A stretch of DNA of 64,000 nt. Origin: Mrakia gelida. Its lineage: Eukaryota; Basidiomycota; Tremellomycetes; Cystofilobasidiales; Mrakiaceae. The stretch lies in assembly GCA_024345305.1 (NCBI GenBank), contig BRON01000007.1, positions 1,364,001-1,428,000 on the forward strand, given 5' to 3'. Shown in pieces: positions 1 through 11,363 of the stretch. The notes below the pieces were generated by a model that had not been told where the DNA came from, made no database searches, and was given only the letters and a program-made list of their open reading frames with translations. How positions within the stretch are numbered: position 1 is the first letter of the stretch; every line of letters begins with the position of its first letter. Made by a program: the position numbers and the translations under genes.

Positions 1-2139
1 TCGTTCGAGCATCCTTGATCTTCATCTGCTGAACCTGGAGCTTCTTCTGCATTCGAGCGATGAGTGCAGCGAGAGGGAGAGATATAAGCATCACTGCGAT
101 GCCGCAGAGTGCACTCCATCCGAGGAGGCTGAGCGGGGAAAGAGAAGAGAGGAAAGCAGGAGGTTAGCGAAAACGCGACGCGACGCGTCGAGGACACGAG
201 GGAAAACGGTCGGGGAACTCACTTGTAGAGCGAGACGAAGGCCAAAGTGATCTGAACGGGTCCACTCCAAAGCATCATTCCGTAGGCACAGAGATCTCCA
301 ATCCTGAGAGCGTCGACGGACTGCAAGTTGATGATATCGCCTGTTGTTCGACCTGTCTTCTCTCCGTTCGAGAGGAGGAGGGACTTCTGGAAGAGCAGGG
401 TGATGATTCCGGCCTTGACCCTCATTCCTGTTTGGAGAGAATGAACGCGTCTTGGGTCAGCGAGGAAGAGGAAGGGGGGACGCCGACGACGACGACGCGA
501 AGGACAGATGAAGAGACGACTCACCAGTCGCGAAGCACCGATCAAAGTACTGATGAAGCAGCGTCGTCTGAATAAGGGCAGCTCCAAACATCGCACACGA
601 GATCATGACTCCCTTGATGGCCTGTTTGACGACGACGAGCACGAAATCGAGAATCGCGAGTCAGCTTCAAAGTTCAAGCTCAAACGTCCACCCTCTGCAC
701 CTCGGATGCGAAACGACTCACAGGATCCGGACTCTCAGTCCTGTAGGTAGCAACGAACTTGAGCAACAGCCTGAGGAGTTGAGGTTGAGAGAAGGAGAGG
801 CAATCGTTGACGAGTTTGAAGATCCCAGCGACGAAGTACGGCCATCCGTAGGCTCCTGCCAGAGCTCTGAACAGCGAGGGCTTGACGGGTTTGGCTGGAG
901 TGGAGTTGGCGTGCGCTCTTTCTCGAGCGAGGGACCATTCGTGGGCGAGTCGAGAGGAGAGGACGTCGGCGTGGTCGGAGGGGACGACTGTCGAAGAGTG
1001 TGCGAACGAACGAAGACGCGTTAGTCTCTTGGTGTCTTGAAGCAAAAGAAGATGGATAGGAAGCTCACGATCGAAGATATCGGATTCCTCTACATGTCTA
1101 CTAGCTCCGAGCTTCATGAGCGGGCTGAGGTACGAGAACGTGATCCTCGAGAAGAAGTTGGCGGTAAGAGCTGGGTTTTCCTTGATGGGCTCCTCCTCCT
1201 TCTCCCCGGCTTCGTTCTCCACCACTACTACATCCTCCTCCTCCAGCTTAATTCTCCCACCGAACCCTTCGAACTCAGGTCCCAAGCACTCCAGCGCCAG
1301 CACCACCGCTCCGACGACGACGAAGATCAAGAAGATTACCCAAGCTCCAACGTCTCGATCCGATTTGAATCCGATGAGGTAGCGTGTCCTGAGGGAGGGG
1401 ATGGCGAGGAAAATGAAGAGGGTCCAGAAAGGGAGTAGAATATCGCTTGCTCGACGTGTACGGGTGTGAGTGAGGTAGGTGAGCGGGTGGGCGAGGACGG
1501 TTGCGAGGACGAGGAGGAGGGATGAGAGGAAGTCGATGGAGAGGGTGGGGGTGAGCGAGGTGAGGTTGACGATGGAGATGGCAAAGAGGATAGTGATGAG
1601 GGCCTAGTATAAAAAGAAGAAGATACGAGGGAGGAGGGAAGCAGCAAAGATGTTTGATTGAAGGTGAGCTCGAGCTCAAGCTCAACAGGATTCCTTCCTT
1701 GCCTCCCCCTCCCAACATGCTGCCTTTGTCCATTTAGGCCTGATGGAAAGAAGAGCATACGACTCACCAGTTTCCACGAAAGCAACCGGTCACTCCAATC
1801 TCCTCTCCTTCCCTTCTCCTTCTTCGCCCTTTTCGTGAGAACGAAGACCATCAACCCTCCAGCGAACAGGAGCAGTCCGGTTGGAAGCATCAGAGCAGCA
1901 CTCTCGAAGCAGGGTGTAAGATCGTTGGATCGGATGGTCGAGTAGGGTCCCCATCCTTCGGGGTCGTAGCAGAGCGAGGACGACGAGGAGGAGATGAAGG
2001 AAGGGGAAGGCGTGGAGGAGGAAACGGCGAGGTGGTCGAGGAAGACGGTCGAGGCGGCGGAGGTCGAGTTGAGGCTGCTCCTCCTGGTGCTGCTGCTGAG
2101 AGAGAGGAGCGTCGAGAGATGGTACGAGAGGGACTCCAT
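1..2139 (-). CDS. YCF1: ABCC (MRP/YCF1-type) ABC transporter, N-terminal part, truncated by left edge
   Basis: Partial gene; the 3' half lies outside the window. In transcription order the exons I can phase are 2139-1768, 1603-1069, 987-722, 621-525, 427-223 and 128-1, giving about 530 residues. The N-terminus (CYDPEGWGPYS, then NDLTPCF) matches the TMD0 start of YCF1/MRP1 proteins, and several hydrophobic segments follow. The linker NPALTANFFSRITFSYLSPL, then KPSLFRALAGAYG, LLHQYFDRCF and GMRVKAG are the usual landmarks of the first ABC membrane domain. The last visible part ends near QQMKIKDAR, the intracellular loop before NBD1. Family role: vacuolar or plasma-membrane export of glutathione conjugates, metals or drugs; the substrate cannot be read here. 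The start at 2139 was chosen because it begins the conserved TMD0 segment; the frame is open for another 70 codons upstream. Confidence 0.9.
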
Positions 2140-2998
2140 GTTCGTGGTGGAGGAGAGGGTGTGGGAGAGCGAGACGAAGGTCGTCGTCGTTGGGCGGTCG
2201 AAGAAGCAAGCCAGGAAGGAAAGGTCGTTTGTCAGCGTCGAAAAGGTTCGGTCATGTCCTGCGAGCCTTCTGGACACGCCGGCGAGAAGAAAATCTGCCT
2301 GAAGCCTCGTAAGTGTCTTTGACGGCTCGAAGGAGGCGGTGAAGCTCACGGCAGAGAAAAAGAGACCGACAGAACGCGTCGAAGATGAGCGCGAGTGAGC
2401 TTCGACGTTTCGCGACGCGTTGGTTGAGCGATAACATTGAGAGACTTCTCAATCTGAAGCGTTGTATCCGAAAGTGTCATGCAGAAAGATTTGTCGCGTT
2501 CAGGATTGTATATTTTCCTGACAACCAGAGGCACGATCTCAGCTTTCGAAGTCCGCTCGCTTTCGACGTTCGACTTCCTCTCGTCCGACCGCATCTTCCC
2601 TCCCGTTCCCATTCCCCAAATCCACGTACTCACCGCTGAGTCCTTCAAGCTATAAGGTCAGTCCAAGCTCCAGGAGCTCCGAGTGCTGCGTCGAGGAAGC
2701 ATCAGGGAGGGCGAAGAAACGAAGCTGACCTCCCTCCTCCCTTTCCCCCCTCCCTTTCTTCCGCTCCTCTTTCCAGCCAGAACCTGAGCTTGATTTACAC
2801 AAGACCGATACCCCCTCATAGTCCTTCTTACAAGGACCCTCCAGGTATGTCGTCCTTCCGAATCAGAGTCGAACATGGAGAGCTCTTTGAACTTGAAGGT
2901 CGAGATGGGCGAGCTGACCTCCTTCGCTTCCCCTTGTCCATCCTCCCTCGTATTTGCAGCCGTCTTTATAGCTCAACTTCCCTCGTTATCCCAAAGTG
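2140..2998. promoter_or_regulatory. Divergent intergenic region between ABCC transporter and MED5-like gene
   Basis: The 859-bp gap separates two genes transcribed away from each other and must contain both promoters and leaders. Open frames here have no recognisable protein and lack continuity with either gene. The part near 2730-2780 is C/T-rich on the plus strand, as are many 5' leaders in this window. I see no clear TATA box or known operator. Confidence 0.45.
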
Positions 2999-5900
2999 AT
3001 GGATTCCAGTTCTTTGATCTCCAAGGTCACCCATGCGGCTTGGCAGAGGTCCCTTCAGGCATCTCAGGTGAGCTCGAGTTTCACTCTCGTCCTCCTTCCG
3101 TCTCGTCTCGGCTCGCCGTCGTTCTGTCGTGTTCGAGACCGGATCTGAACTTTCATGAGCTCAAGGCGCGTGAGAGGATGCTGCATGGGTTTGCTGTACT
3201 CTGATCGACCCGCAGGAGGGTGTCGAGGAGAAGCTGGGACGGCTCAACGAAGAAGAAGGAAGGAACCCGGTTGAGCTCTCCATCGCTGACCTTCTCCCTC
3301 CCTGTTCGTGTTCCTCTTCCAGTGGGAGTCGCTCGTCAAATCAGCTGCTACGAAGGAGAACATTCCTCTTGAATCCCTTCCCTCAGAGATCTTACGTAAG
3401 TCACTTCTTTAAACGTCGCCCGAAGCGTGGACGACCGTCGAGCTCACCTTCCTCCTCTTCCTTCCCTCTTCATCAGTCTCTCTCCTTCCTCATCTCATCA
3501 CACCCTCTCATCCGTCACCTCTACACCTCTCCTACCTCACTCACTCTCTCCTTCTCACCCACCCACCCTTAATCCCACCTCTCGCTCTCCTCTCGGCTCT
3601 CCTCTCCTCAGTCTCACCAACGACCACCCTCCCTCCTCACCTCACCTCCCTCCTCCTCGCGTCCATCCCGTTCCCTCTCCCACTCAACAACCGACTCTCC
3701 TCCTCTCAGACCTTCGTTTTTCTTCCTCTCTTGGCAACCGCCGAAGAAGGAGACGACTCGTTCCTCAAACTCGCGCCTCGAGTCATGGCCGCGCCAATCC
3801 TCGACGACGCGGACGAAGGAGGAGCGAATCAGCACCATCTGGGAGTCGAGGCGGTCCTTCTCTCGCTTGCTGGGAAGACCGGGGAGGATGCCGAGTTCGT
3901 GAGAGGAGTGCTGCAGAGTTACATCGTCCTGGGAGGAGGAGGAGCTGCGACGATGCACTCCGGAGATGAGGTCGACCAAACGGTGATGATGCTGCTGGCT
4001 GGAGACGGGACTGGGGATGTTGGAGGTGGAGAGAACGCGTTGGACGGTCTGGTGGATACGTCGGGGATGGAGGGAGTGTTGGATCTGGGAGGAGCTGGAG
4101 TTGGAGAAGGGTTGGTTGACGCGTCGCTGGCTGGCGAGGTGGAGGACGCGACGGCTGGGGTCGACGGGAAGATGGGTGATTTGCTGTTGATCTCGCTTGT
4201 GAGTGTCTCATGGCTGTTTCAAAGGCCTGCCCGAGTTTGAGAACGTTTCTGATCTTTCTTTATCGTCGCTTGGCCCAGACCTCCCGACCCTCGACCTCGA
4301 CTCTTTCCATCCTCCGAGCAGCCCTCACCCAGCTCGCTCCTTCGCCAGCCCACTCGCACCCAGTGCTCCTCCTCTCGCTATACACTTCCATTCTCGCGGC
4401 CATCGCATCTGGATCGTCCACGCGCGCCTTCGGTCTCTGCATCGTTCGTTCTTCCTCTTGCCCTTCTTCCCTTTTCGACCTCTCTGAGACTAACGCGTTC
4501 TCCTCTTTTGCATTGTACCAGCTTCCACCAATCCTCACCTCCCTCCCTCTCTCTCCAACCGACGCATCTTGGCTCCTCCGATCTCTCTTCACCTCGTCTT
4601 CCTCGCCATCCCTCGTCCTCGACCAGATCGACGCGCTCGAGAACGCTAAACGAGAGACCAAGCGACGACCGTCAGCAGTCCTCGCTGGAGAAGATGATGG
4701 TTCGAACGCTATGGATTTGATGGGTGGGGGAGGTGACTTCTTGGGCTGGGATGAAGGGGCGAGTGGTTCGGAGAAGGCTCGGTGAGTTTCGTCAACTTCT
4801 CGACGCGTCCCGTTTCGAGACGAGTGAACTGACGCGTCGCGTTCTGGATTTTTCGTAACAAATAGACACCCTCCCATCCGACAAGATCTCATCGAGAGGT
4901 TCCTCGAGGTCGGTCTGATCGACGATGAAGCTGCAAAGGAGCTTGGGTTGGAGGAGCAGAGGAGACCTCGAGTTGAGACGGACGGGAGGGATATCGAGGT
5001 GAGTTTCCCCCTCCCTCTCTTCAGCTATGACTTCGAGATCTGACGTCTCTTCTTCTTTGATCTCCGCAGCAATACTACGCCGACGTTCTCGCCTCTGAGT
5101 CGACCGTCGAAGAGCTCACTCGAGTTTTCACAGCCGCGTCGGTCGACTACGACGCTCTTCCTGTTCTTGCTTCGACCTCCATGGAGGTTCGTTCCAGTTC
5201 CTCGATTATGTCACGGAGATAAGCTCCCTTGCTGACCTTGTCTTCTTCTCGTGCTCGTAGAAATGGACCTCCTGGACGAGCGACCTCAAGGACCTCGACT
5301 CGCTCAACACCTTCGCGTCGTTCTTCCTCTCAACCCCAGCAGCGATCCTTCACCTCGAGACGATCTTTGAAACGGTTGACGATGGACCGAGGAGGATTGT
5401 TAGGGAAGGGATCTGGTTCTTGGAGGAGTTCGTTTCGGACGGATATGGTAGGTTCTTCCTCCGTTCGAGAGCTGCGAAGAATCGACACAGAAGGTCGTCG
5501 AACTGACTCGTCCTCTCTTCGTATCGTTCGAGCAGGCGACACCCAAGGTATCCTCGTCCAGTACGGCCAAGTTGCCCTCTTCCTCCAGATCGTGATCCGA
5601 GGATACGACGTGAGTCCTCTCCTGCTCCGTTCGTCTCTTCTCTCATCGCTCCTCAACTAATTACTCTCTTTTCCCCTCTTCCCTCCCAAAGCTCACTCGC
5701 ACGGACCTCGGACAAGTGAACGGCCGAACCATCACCACCGATATCTTCCGCTCAAGCTCTATCGTCCTCCCTCTCTCGAGCCTGAACGAGGAGGATCGAA
5801 ACCTCGTTGGTGGATGGATCGGAGCGCTCAATGGCTCCGAAGGAATTCCAGATGATTTGCTGAGGTAAATCGCTGACATCTATCATCCTTCACGAACCTG

Positions 5901-7082
5901 TCCCGTTTCGAGAAGCTGATCTTGCCCTGTTCTTCGGTCTCGTTCCTTCCCAGATCAACTCCACCACGAACTCTCCTCCGTCTCTCATCGACGGTCATCT
6001 CCCAATCCATCATGGCTTCCCAACGCCAGATCATCGACTCCGAGACACTCAGCAATGGGATCTCGTTCTTCTTTCAGCCGCTGCTGAGCTGGTGTCTCGT
6101 AGGGATCCTCGAGTGGCTGGTTCGGGAGATACGAAGACTCGGGTTCGTCGTCGCTCGCGTCCTTCGGCTCCTCTTCCTTCCCGAGGCGACGCTGATTCTT
6201 CTATTCTCGTTTCTTCTCGTATCATCGCAGTCTCTACTCCGCTTCGCACCTCCAGATCCTCCAGCTTCTCGTCATGGGCTCGAGCTGCCCTCCAACGGTC
6301 CTTCTTCTCGCCAGAGGGTCGATCTTGCGGTTGTTCCAAACCGAGACTGGGCTGGACCTGGTGATGAGGCAAGGAGGAGGATCCACTGGCCATGAGGTCA
6401 AAGCAAAGATCATGGAGGCTAAGGGTATGCCGCATCCTTCTTCCGTCCTCCTCGCCCCGCCCTCGCACGCGTCGAGTCCTGACATCTCCTCTCTTCCTTC
6501 CCGTCCTCATCAGGTCCCACCCCTCCCTCCTCCACCACAACAACAACCTGGGAAACTTCCCTCCACCTCACCATGCGCCATCTCCTCTCGCCCTCTTCCT
6601 CCTCCCTACCAACCCTCTCCCTCCAACTCCACCACCTCCCACCAACTAAGCTCCTCCACATCATCTTCGCTGAACTCCTCTCCTTCTCTCCAACCGCACC
6701 TACCAACCTCCCTCTCCTCCATCGAGCTGTCGCGCTCATCGCTCTGCCCCTCGGGAAGGAAAGCACCTCGTCCTCGCTGGTGAAGACGTTCCTTTACAAG
6801 TTCATCCTCGACGCGAACCCGACGCCTGGTTCGCGGGCCGAGGTGCTGTTGAAGGAGTTGGTGGGTGGGGTGAGGAGGTTGGTTGAGGAGATGGATGGTG
6901 GGGAGTCGAAGATTGTTGGGATGGCGAGGAGGGAGGTGGACAGTTTGGTTGGGAAGAAGGGGAGGAAGGTTGTTGGGAGAGGAGGGAACGCGGCTGAGAA
7001 GGGAGCGGAGTGGAGAAGGTCGTTGGCGGAGGTTCTCAAGGAGGAGAAGCATCTTGGGGAGGGGTTGGTAGATCCGATTTGA
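2999..7082 (+). CDS. MED5: Probable Mediator complex subunit 5 (Med5/Nut1-like)
   Basis: Fourteen exons keep one frame: 2999-3067, 3216-3269, 3323-3395, 3477-4198, 4279-4443, 4522-4781, 4866-4998, 5070-5186, 5261-5447, 5536-5609, 5692-5864, 5954-6142, 6231-6424, 6514-7082 (TGA). The product is about 992 aa, normal for fungal Med5. The protein is Leu-rich and alpha-helical throughout, has no catalytic motif, and carries a block resembling Med5 (STVISQSIMASQRQIID followed by a Leu/Trp-rich FFQPLLSW..LEWLVREI stretch). Med5 sits in the Mediator tail and transmits activator signals to RNA polymerase II. Introns at 4444, 5187 and 6143 start with GTTCGT, and the intron at 3270 starts with GTTGAG. 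The 4444-4521 intron is in frame (78 nt), so a retained form would add 26 residues. Family assignment rests on overall length and helical blocks rather than a signature motif, so it is moderate. Confidence 0.62.
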
Positions 7083-7259
7083 TATGGCCGCTCTCTTTCT
7101 CTTTCTTTGTGTTCGTCTCGTCTCGTTGCGAGTCTCGAGCCTCGATCGCGTCGAAGTCTTTCCTTTCGTTCGAGTTCTTTCGTCAGTCCACCGACGTCGG
7201 CGCAGCAAGGGTGCAATGAACAACATCCGATTTGGTTCTGTGTTCGATCCGAGCTGAAA

Positions 7260-10200
7260 TCAAAGGGCGAGCTGAGGGGAGGCAAAGGAAGAAGGAAAGA
7301 CGAGTCAGTTTCCCGTTGTCCCTCCATCGTCTCGTATTCGAGACGACTCCAGACGGTGGGAAGAGATGCTCACGAAGCGTTTCGTGCACCTGCGTATACG
7401 AAAATAAGGGAAATATTGGAAGAGGAAGAGGGAGAAAGAGAAAAGAGTCAGTCCGCGTCAAAAGCGAAACGAGGATGCGTCAAGTCCGACGAAGAATCGA
7501 GGCGAAGACGAAGAGGTCTAGTGGATTTATGGATACTGACGAATACCACTCATTATCGAAGTTATCCTTGGGATTACACGAGCATTTCCCGGCCGAGTGC
7601 GAAGCGCCTTGAGGGCAGTGAGCTGTTTCGAACGAACGGAAGCGAACGATCAGCTTCGACCGCGCGATGCGTCGAAAAATACTCAAAGAGACTTACTGAA
7701 CGGGTTGTGAGTGTAACCGATATCCTCGAAGAAGATGATCTGCTCCTTCTTGGCGAAGAGAGCGGCTCCGATGGAGTGGACTGAGGCCAAACGAAGGGGA
7801 GAGGGTCAGGGTCGAGGTATGAGAGGATAGAGTGCAAAGACTGACCAGGAGCATCTCCCCATCGCTCATAGTAGAATCCACCCTTCTTGTCGAGGAACTC
7901 AACGTAGCTGTTGTAGGCGTCGCCTCGCCAGAAGTTCTGTGGTCGTTACGAAACGAGAAAGAGACGAGGTGTCAGCGAGACGCGCGAGGAAGAGGGAGAC
8001 GGAGATGTGAGAGGGGACGAACGAGGTCTCCGATCTGCAGTAAAAGAGAGCGTGAGTAGAAGGTCAGTAACGACGAAGTTGATCGTGCGAGAGGAGGATC
8101 AAACGGACCTCGAAGTTCGACCAGACTGTGAAACAACGACACGAGTCAGCGTGAGCTCTCTCTCGTCGACGAACCCATTCTACGAGGACAACGCGGAGGC
8201 CGCGACTCACAGTGACACCTGTTGTAAGTCTCTCCTCCATCCTCACTGACGAACTCCAACGCGTTGCCCTTCATGGTCTCCTTGAGATCAGGTCTCGACG
8301 CGACGAACTCCCTGTTGATCCGCCCAACCGAAAAGGAACTCGTCAGCCTCGAGCTCCTCGACCTTCTACGACAGGCTCCTCCGCTCTTGGAGAGTGAAGT
8401 GAAGATACACTGACTTGGTAGCATCCCAAAGCGTAGGGATTGTCTCGATGTACTCGAAAAGCGAGAGCACGAATCCGTAGACCGCGTTCTTCTCCTTCAT
8501 GACGAGGAAAGGATCGTAGGCGAGGTCGCAGTAGAACTTGATTGACGGCCTGAGAGTAGCAAAGAGGAGGAAAATAAGGCGTTAGCCGGAGCGCAGGGCA
8601 AAAAATAACGGGATGTTGAGACGAAAGGCGACGGGAGGGACGCGAAGACTCACTCGATTCGCTGAGGAGATCGAAGCAGGCGTGGGGGCAAAAGAGTCAG
8701 CGTGACGATCAAAGGTTGAGTAGAGAAGAAAATGACGAACCCAGTAGTAATCGAAGTTGGCGAGGAGAGGGTGCTTGTAGAAGAACTGGAGTAGGAGGAA
8801 GGTGCGAAGAAGAGAGAAGGATCAGTCGGACTCTTTGTGATCAATCTCCTCGATCCAGAGAAGCTCTCGACGTACCATAGAGTTAAAGCGGCACACTGAA
8901 AGAGCGGAAAGAAATCGAGGTCAGCGCTGATCACCTTTCGCTCTCGCTCAACGAAGCCGCTTCGACCGCGAGCAAAATGGAGGAGACTGACTGTTTCTGT
9001 ACGGCACCGAGTGACCGTAGATGACCTTCTTCTCGATCATATCGTTCCTAGCTCGAGTGGCCTTCTCCTCGTCGATCCTGTTGTTCAAAAACGAGTCGTC
9101 GAGTAGAGGGAGGAGAGGTGCGTGAGCTCGAGTTCGACTTTTTCGTTCAAGCTTACTCGTAGACTCACCAATCGGGCTGATTCCAATGCGAAGGCTCGAT
9201 CAATCCGTAGAAGCACTCGGCGTCGGTGAGTTCTTGAGTGTACCTGAACGAAAGAGCGGGGGAACGAAAGTGAGCTCGACGCGTCCGACGAGTGCTCGTA
9301 GGTTTGTCGCGTCTGCGCTCTCGGAAGACTCACTTCTTGAACTCGTCCGAGAAAGGCTCGTCGTTCAGGAAGACGTAAGGGTATCCTGCCCCTGTGAGTG
9401 AGAAGAAAGGAAGGACGAAACGGGTGAGCTCGAGGTGATTGAAGGTGAAAGCAAGGAGGGCGGATGGAACGAACAGTGGTTGAAGGTAGACTCCATCTGC
9501 TTGATGGAGGAGGCGAGTTCCCTGCACAGAGAGGCAGGGAGTAGAAGGGTCAGCTGAGGTCGAGGCGTGTCGAGCTCTCAGAAGGCAGAGCTCCAAGAAG
9601 GAAGGGAAGGAAGGACGAGGTTGAGCTCGGGGAGATCAGACGCACCAGAGATCCGAGTTTCGAGCTGATGTAGAGGAAAAGCGATACAAGACGGGTCAGC
9701 CGTATGTTACTCGTCTCAAAAGCTTATCTGAAAGACCTGGAACGGGCTTGAAAGTTGCTGAGGAGCAAAAACGAGAAGTGGGTACTGCGAGCTCGAGAGG
9801 TCCATGTCACCGAGCTCTCCCTCGCTGTCCCTGTGCCCTGGAGCTTCTTGACAGCCACTCGCAGGTAGACGAGTTCAGAGCTGTCCTTCGACCAGCTCCC
9901 GACCGCTACGCGATGCCAGAGGGAAGAGGAGAATGCAAACTCGTCGAGACTGCGAGCTCGACGGGTTGACTGGTCTCGTGCAGCTCCCACCAGCTCTCGA
10001 GGACCCTCCCAAGCGTGAGATTAAGTACCGACTGACCCTAAGGCCCCTCAAAGAGACTGAAAATCCTTGTACGGAGCTGAGAAGCTCGAAACATGGACGA
10101 GAAACTCGTGGATGTCCAAATCTCGCGAGATGGACGAGCTCGTTGCTTCCTTCCTCCTCTCCCCTGTCCCTCCTCTACCTTCGCCTTTCCACTCCAAACC

Positions 10201-10605
10201 CACCCCACTCTTCAGAAAGATAAGAAGCTAACTCACCCAGCAGCACAAACGCAGCATTCGCCTTCTCCCCCCTCCCACCCCTAGTCCCGTTTCCTCCGTA
10301 CGCTCGTCCGTCAGACTCAGACCATTGCGAGCTTCCGCCGTTGCCCGAGTAGGAAGGCGCCTTGGATCCTCCTAGCAGACGTTTGGGGTGAGTGGAGGCA
10401 GCGTAGCCGGAGTGGGAGATGGTGAGGAGGGTGTGGAGGGAGACCTGTGACGAGAAAACGAAAAGGGAAGGAAGGAAGGCGAGGGCGAGGTTCAGCTTCG
10501 TTGTCTGCTCTCGTTCTTCGAGACACCGGAGAGTGATTTGGGACCCACTCCGAAAGCTAGTAGTATGAGTCCTAGTTTGTAAGGCGAGCGAGGGAGGATG
10601 GCCAT
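7260..10605 (-). CDS. Alpha-1,2-mannosyltransferase, KRE2/MNT1/KTR family (GT15)
   Basis: Type II Golgi glycosyltransferase adding alpha-1,2-mannose to O- and N-glycans of wall and secreted proteins. A short cytosolic tail and one membrane anchor (about residues 10-28) are followed by a Gly/Ser stem, then the GT15 catalytic domain: [95 protein letters not shown], and [18 protein letters not shown] holding the family's proposed nucleophile Glu. The cysteine tail has HCPQG, CSCNP and WYSCTKRF. About 16 exons. First exons are 10605-10549 and 10444-10237; micro-exons at 9646-9664 (19 nt), 8654-8661 (8 nt) and 7374-7389 (16 nt); intron 10236-9665 is unusually long (572 nt). The 3' end is uncertain: a last spliced 12-nt exon gives a stop at 7260, while reading through 7373 gives a stop near 7305. 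Confidence 0.92.
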
Positions 10606-11363
10606 CCTTGGATAAAGGTGAAGGGGAGAGGAAGGAAGGGGAGTGACGGTTTGAGGGGTCGATGAGTCCCAACGATGAGCTTGACACTTCCGAGTTGGGC
10701 CGCTGCGGTCGACGAGGTTTCCTTGACAACGGGGGGAAATAGATAGTTTTGAGGAAGTATCAGGAACTGAAGAGAATTGATTCGCTGGCTCGTCGTGCTC
10801 ACATCTCTCCGCCAGAAGCTAGCTCGCACTCTCCTCTTCCCTGTGTTCGACTCGACGACGCGTCGTCTCAACCCGCCTTAGTCCCAAGGGACTTTCCTCT
10901 CCTCCCTTCGTTCTCTCTCTCCATTCCCTCCTCATTCTTGTCACTGGTTATCTGCACGGACCCCTCCTGAGTCTTCTCTGTCCTGCGCGTGTGTGCGAGA
11001 AACAAGAACGACCGCGTCGTCCTCTCGACCACAAGTTGGACAAAATGCCAAGAACCAAGGCATGTGAACGATAGTGAGGTAGAGTAGTGTAGCAAACGGA
11101 TAGGAGAGAGGATCTAGTAGGTATCGCAACAAAACAAAGCAAACGGACGGAACGGGCAAGCGAGCGAGTGGGAGAAAAAGGAGCAGGGCAGGGCAAGAAA
11201 GCGTGTAGGACTCGTACAGAAAAGAAAGGGCGGACAAACAAGCAAAAAGAGAGTGTAGAAATTTCTAGGGAGGTTACGCGGGATACAAGCAAAAGTGAAG
11301 GAAGCGAAGCAAGAAAGAAAGAAAGAAAGCAAAACCAAATGAACCCAAAACGACGTGTCTCGC
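10606..11363. other. Intergenic region upstream of the GT15 gene
   Basis: This 758-bp gap contains the promoter of the GT15 gene and the 3' flank of the next minus-strand gene. Frames in both directions are low-complexity and show no recognisable domain. The 11160-11340 part is A/G-rich on the plus strand with repeated gaaag blocks. No RNA gene was recognised. Confidence 0.4.

Noticed and set aside
680..1330. Arg/Glu-rich plus-strand frames over the YCF1-like gene
   Set aside because: They are antisense shadows of exons that match the ABCC family in the minus frame.
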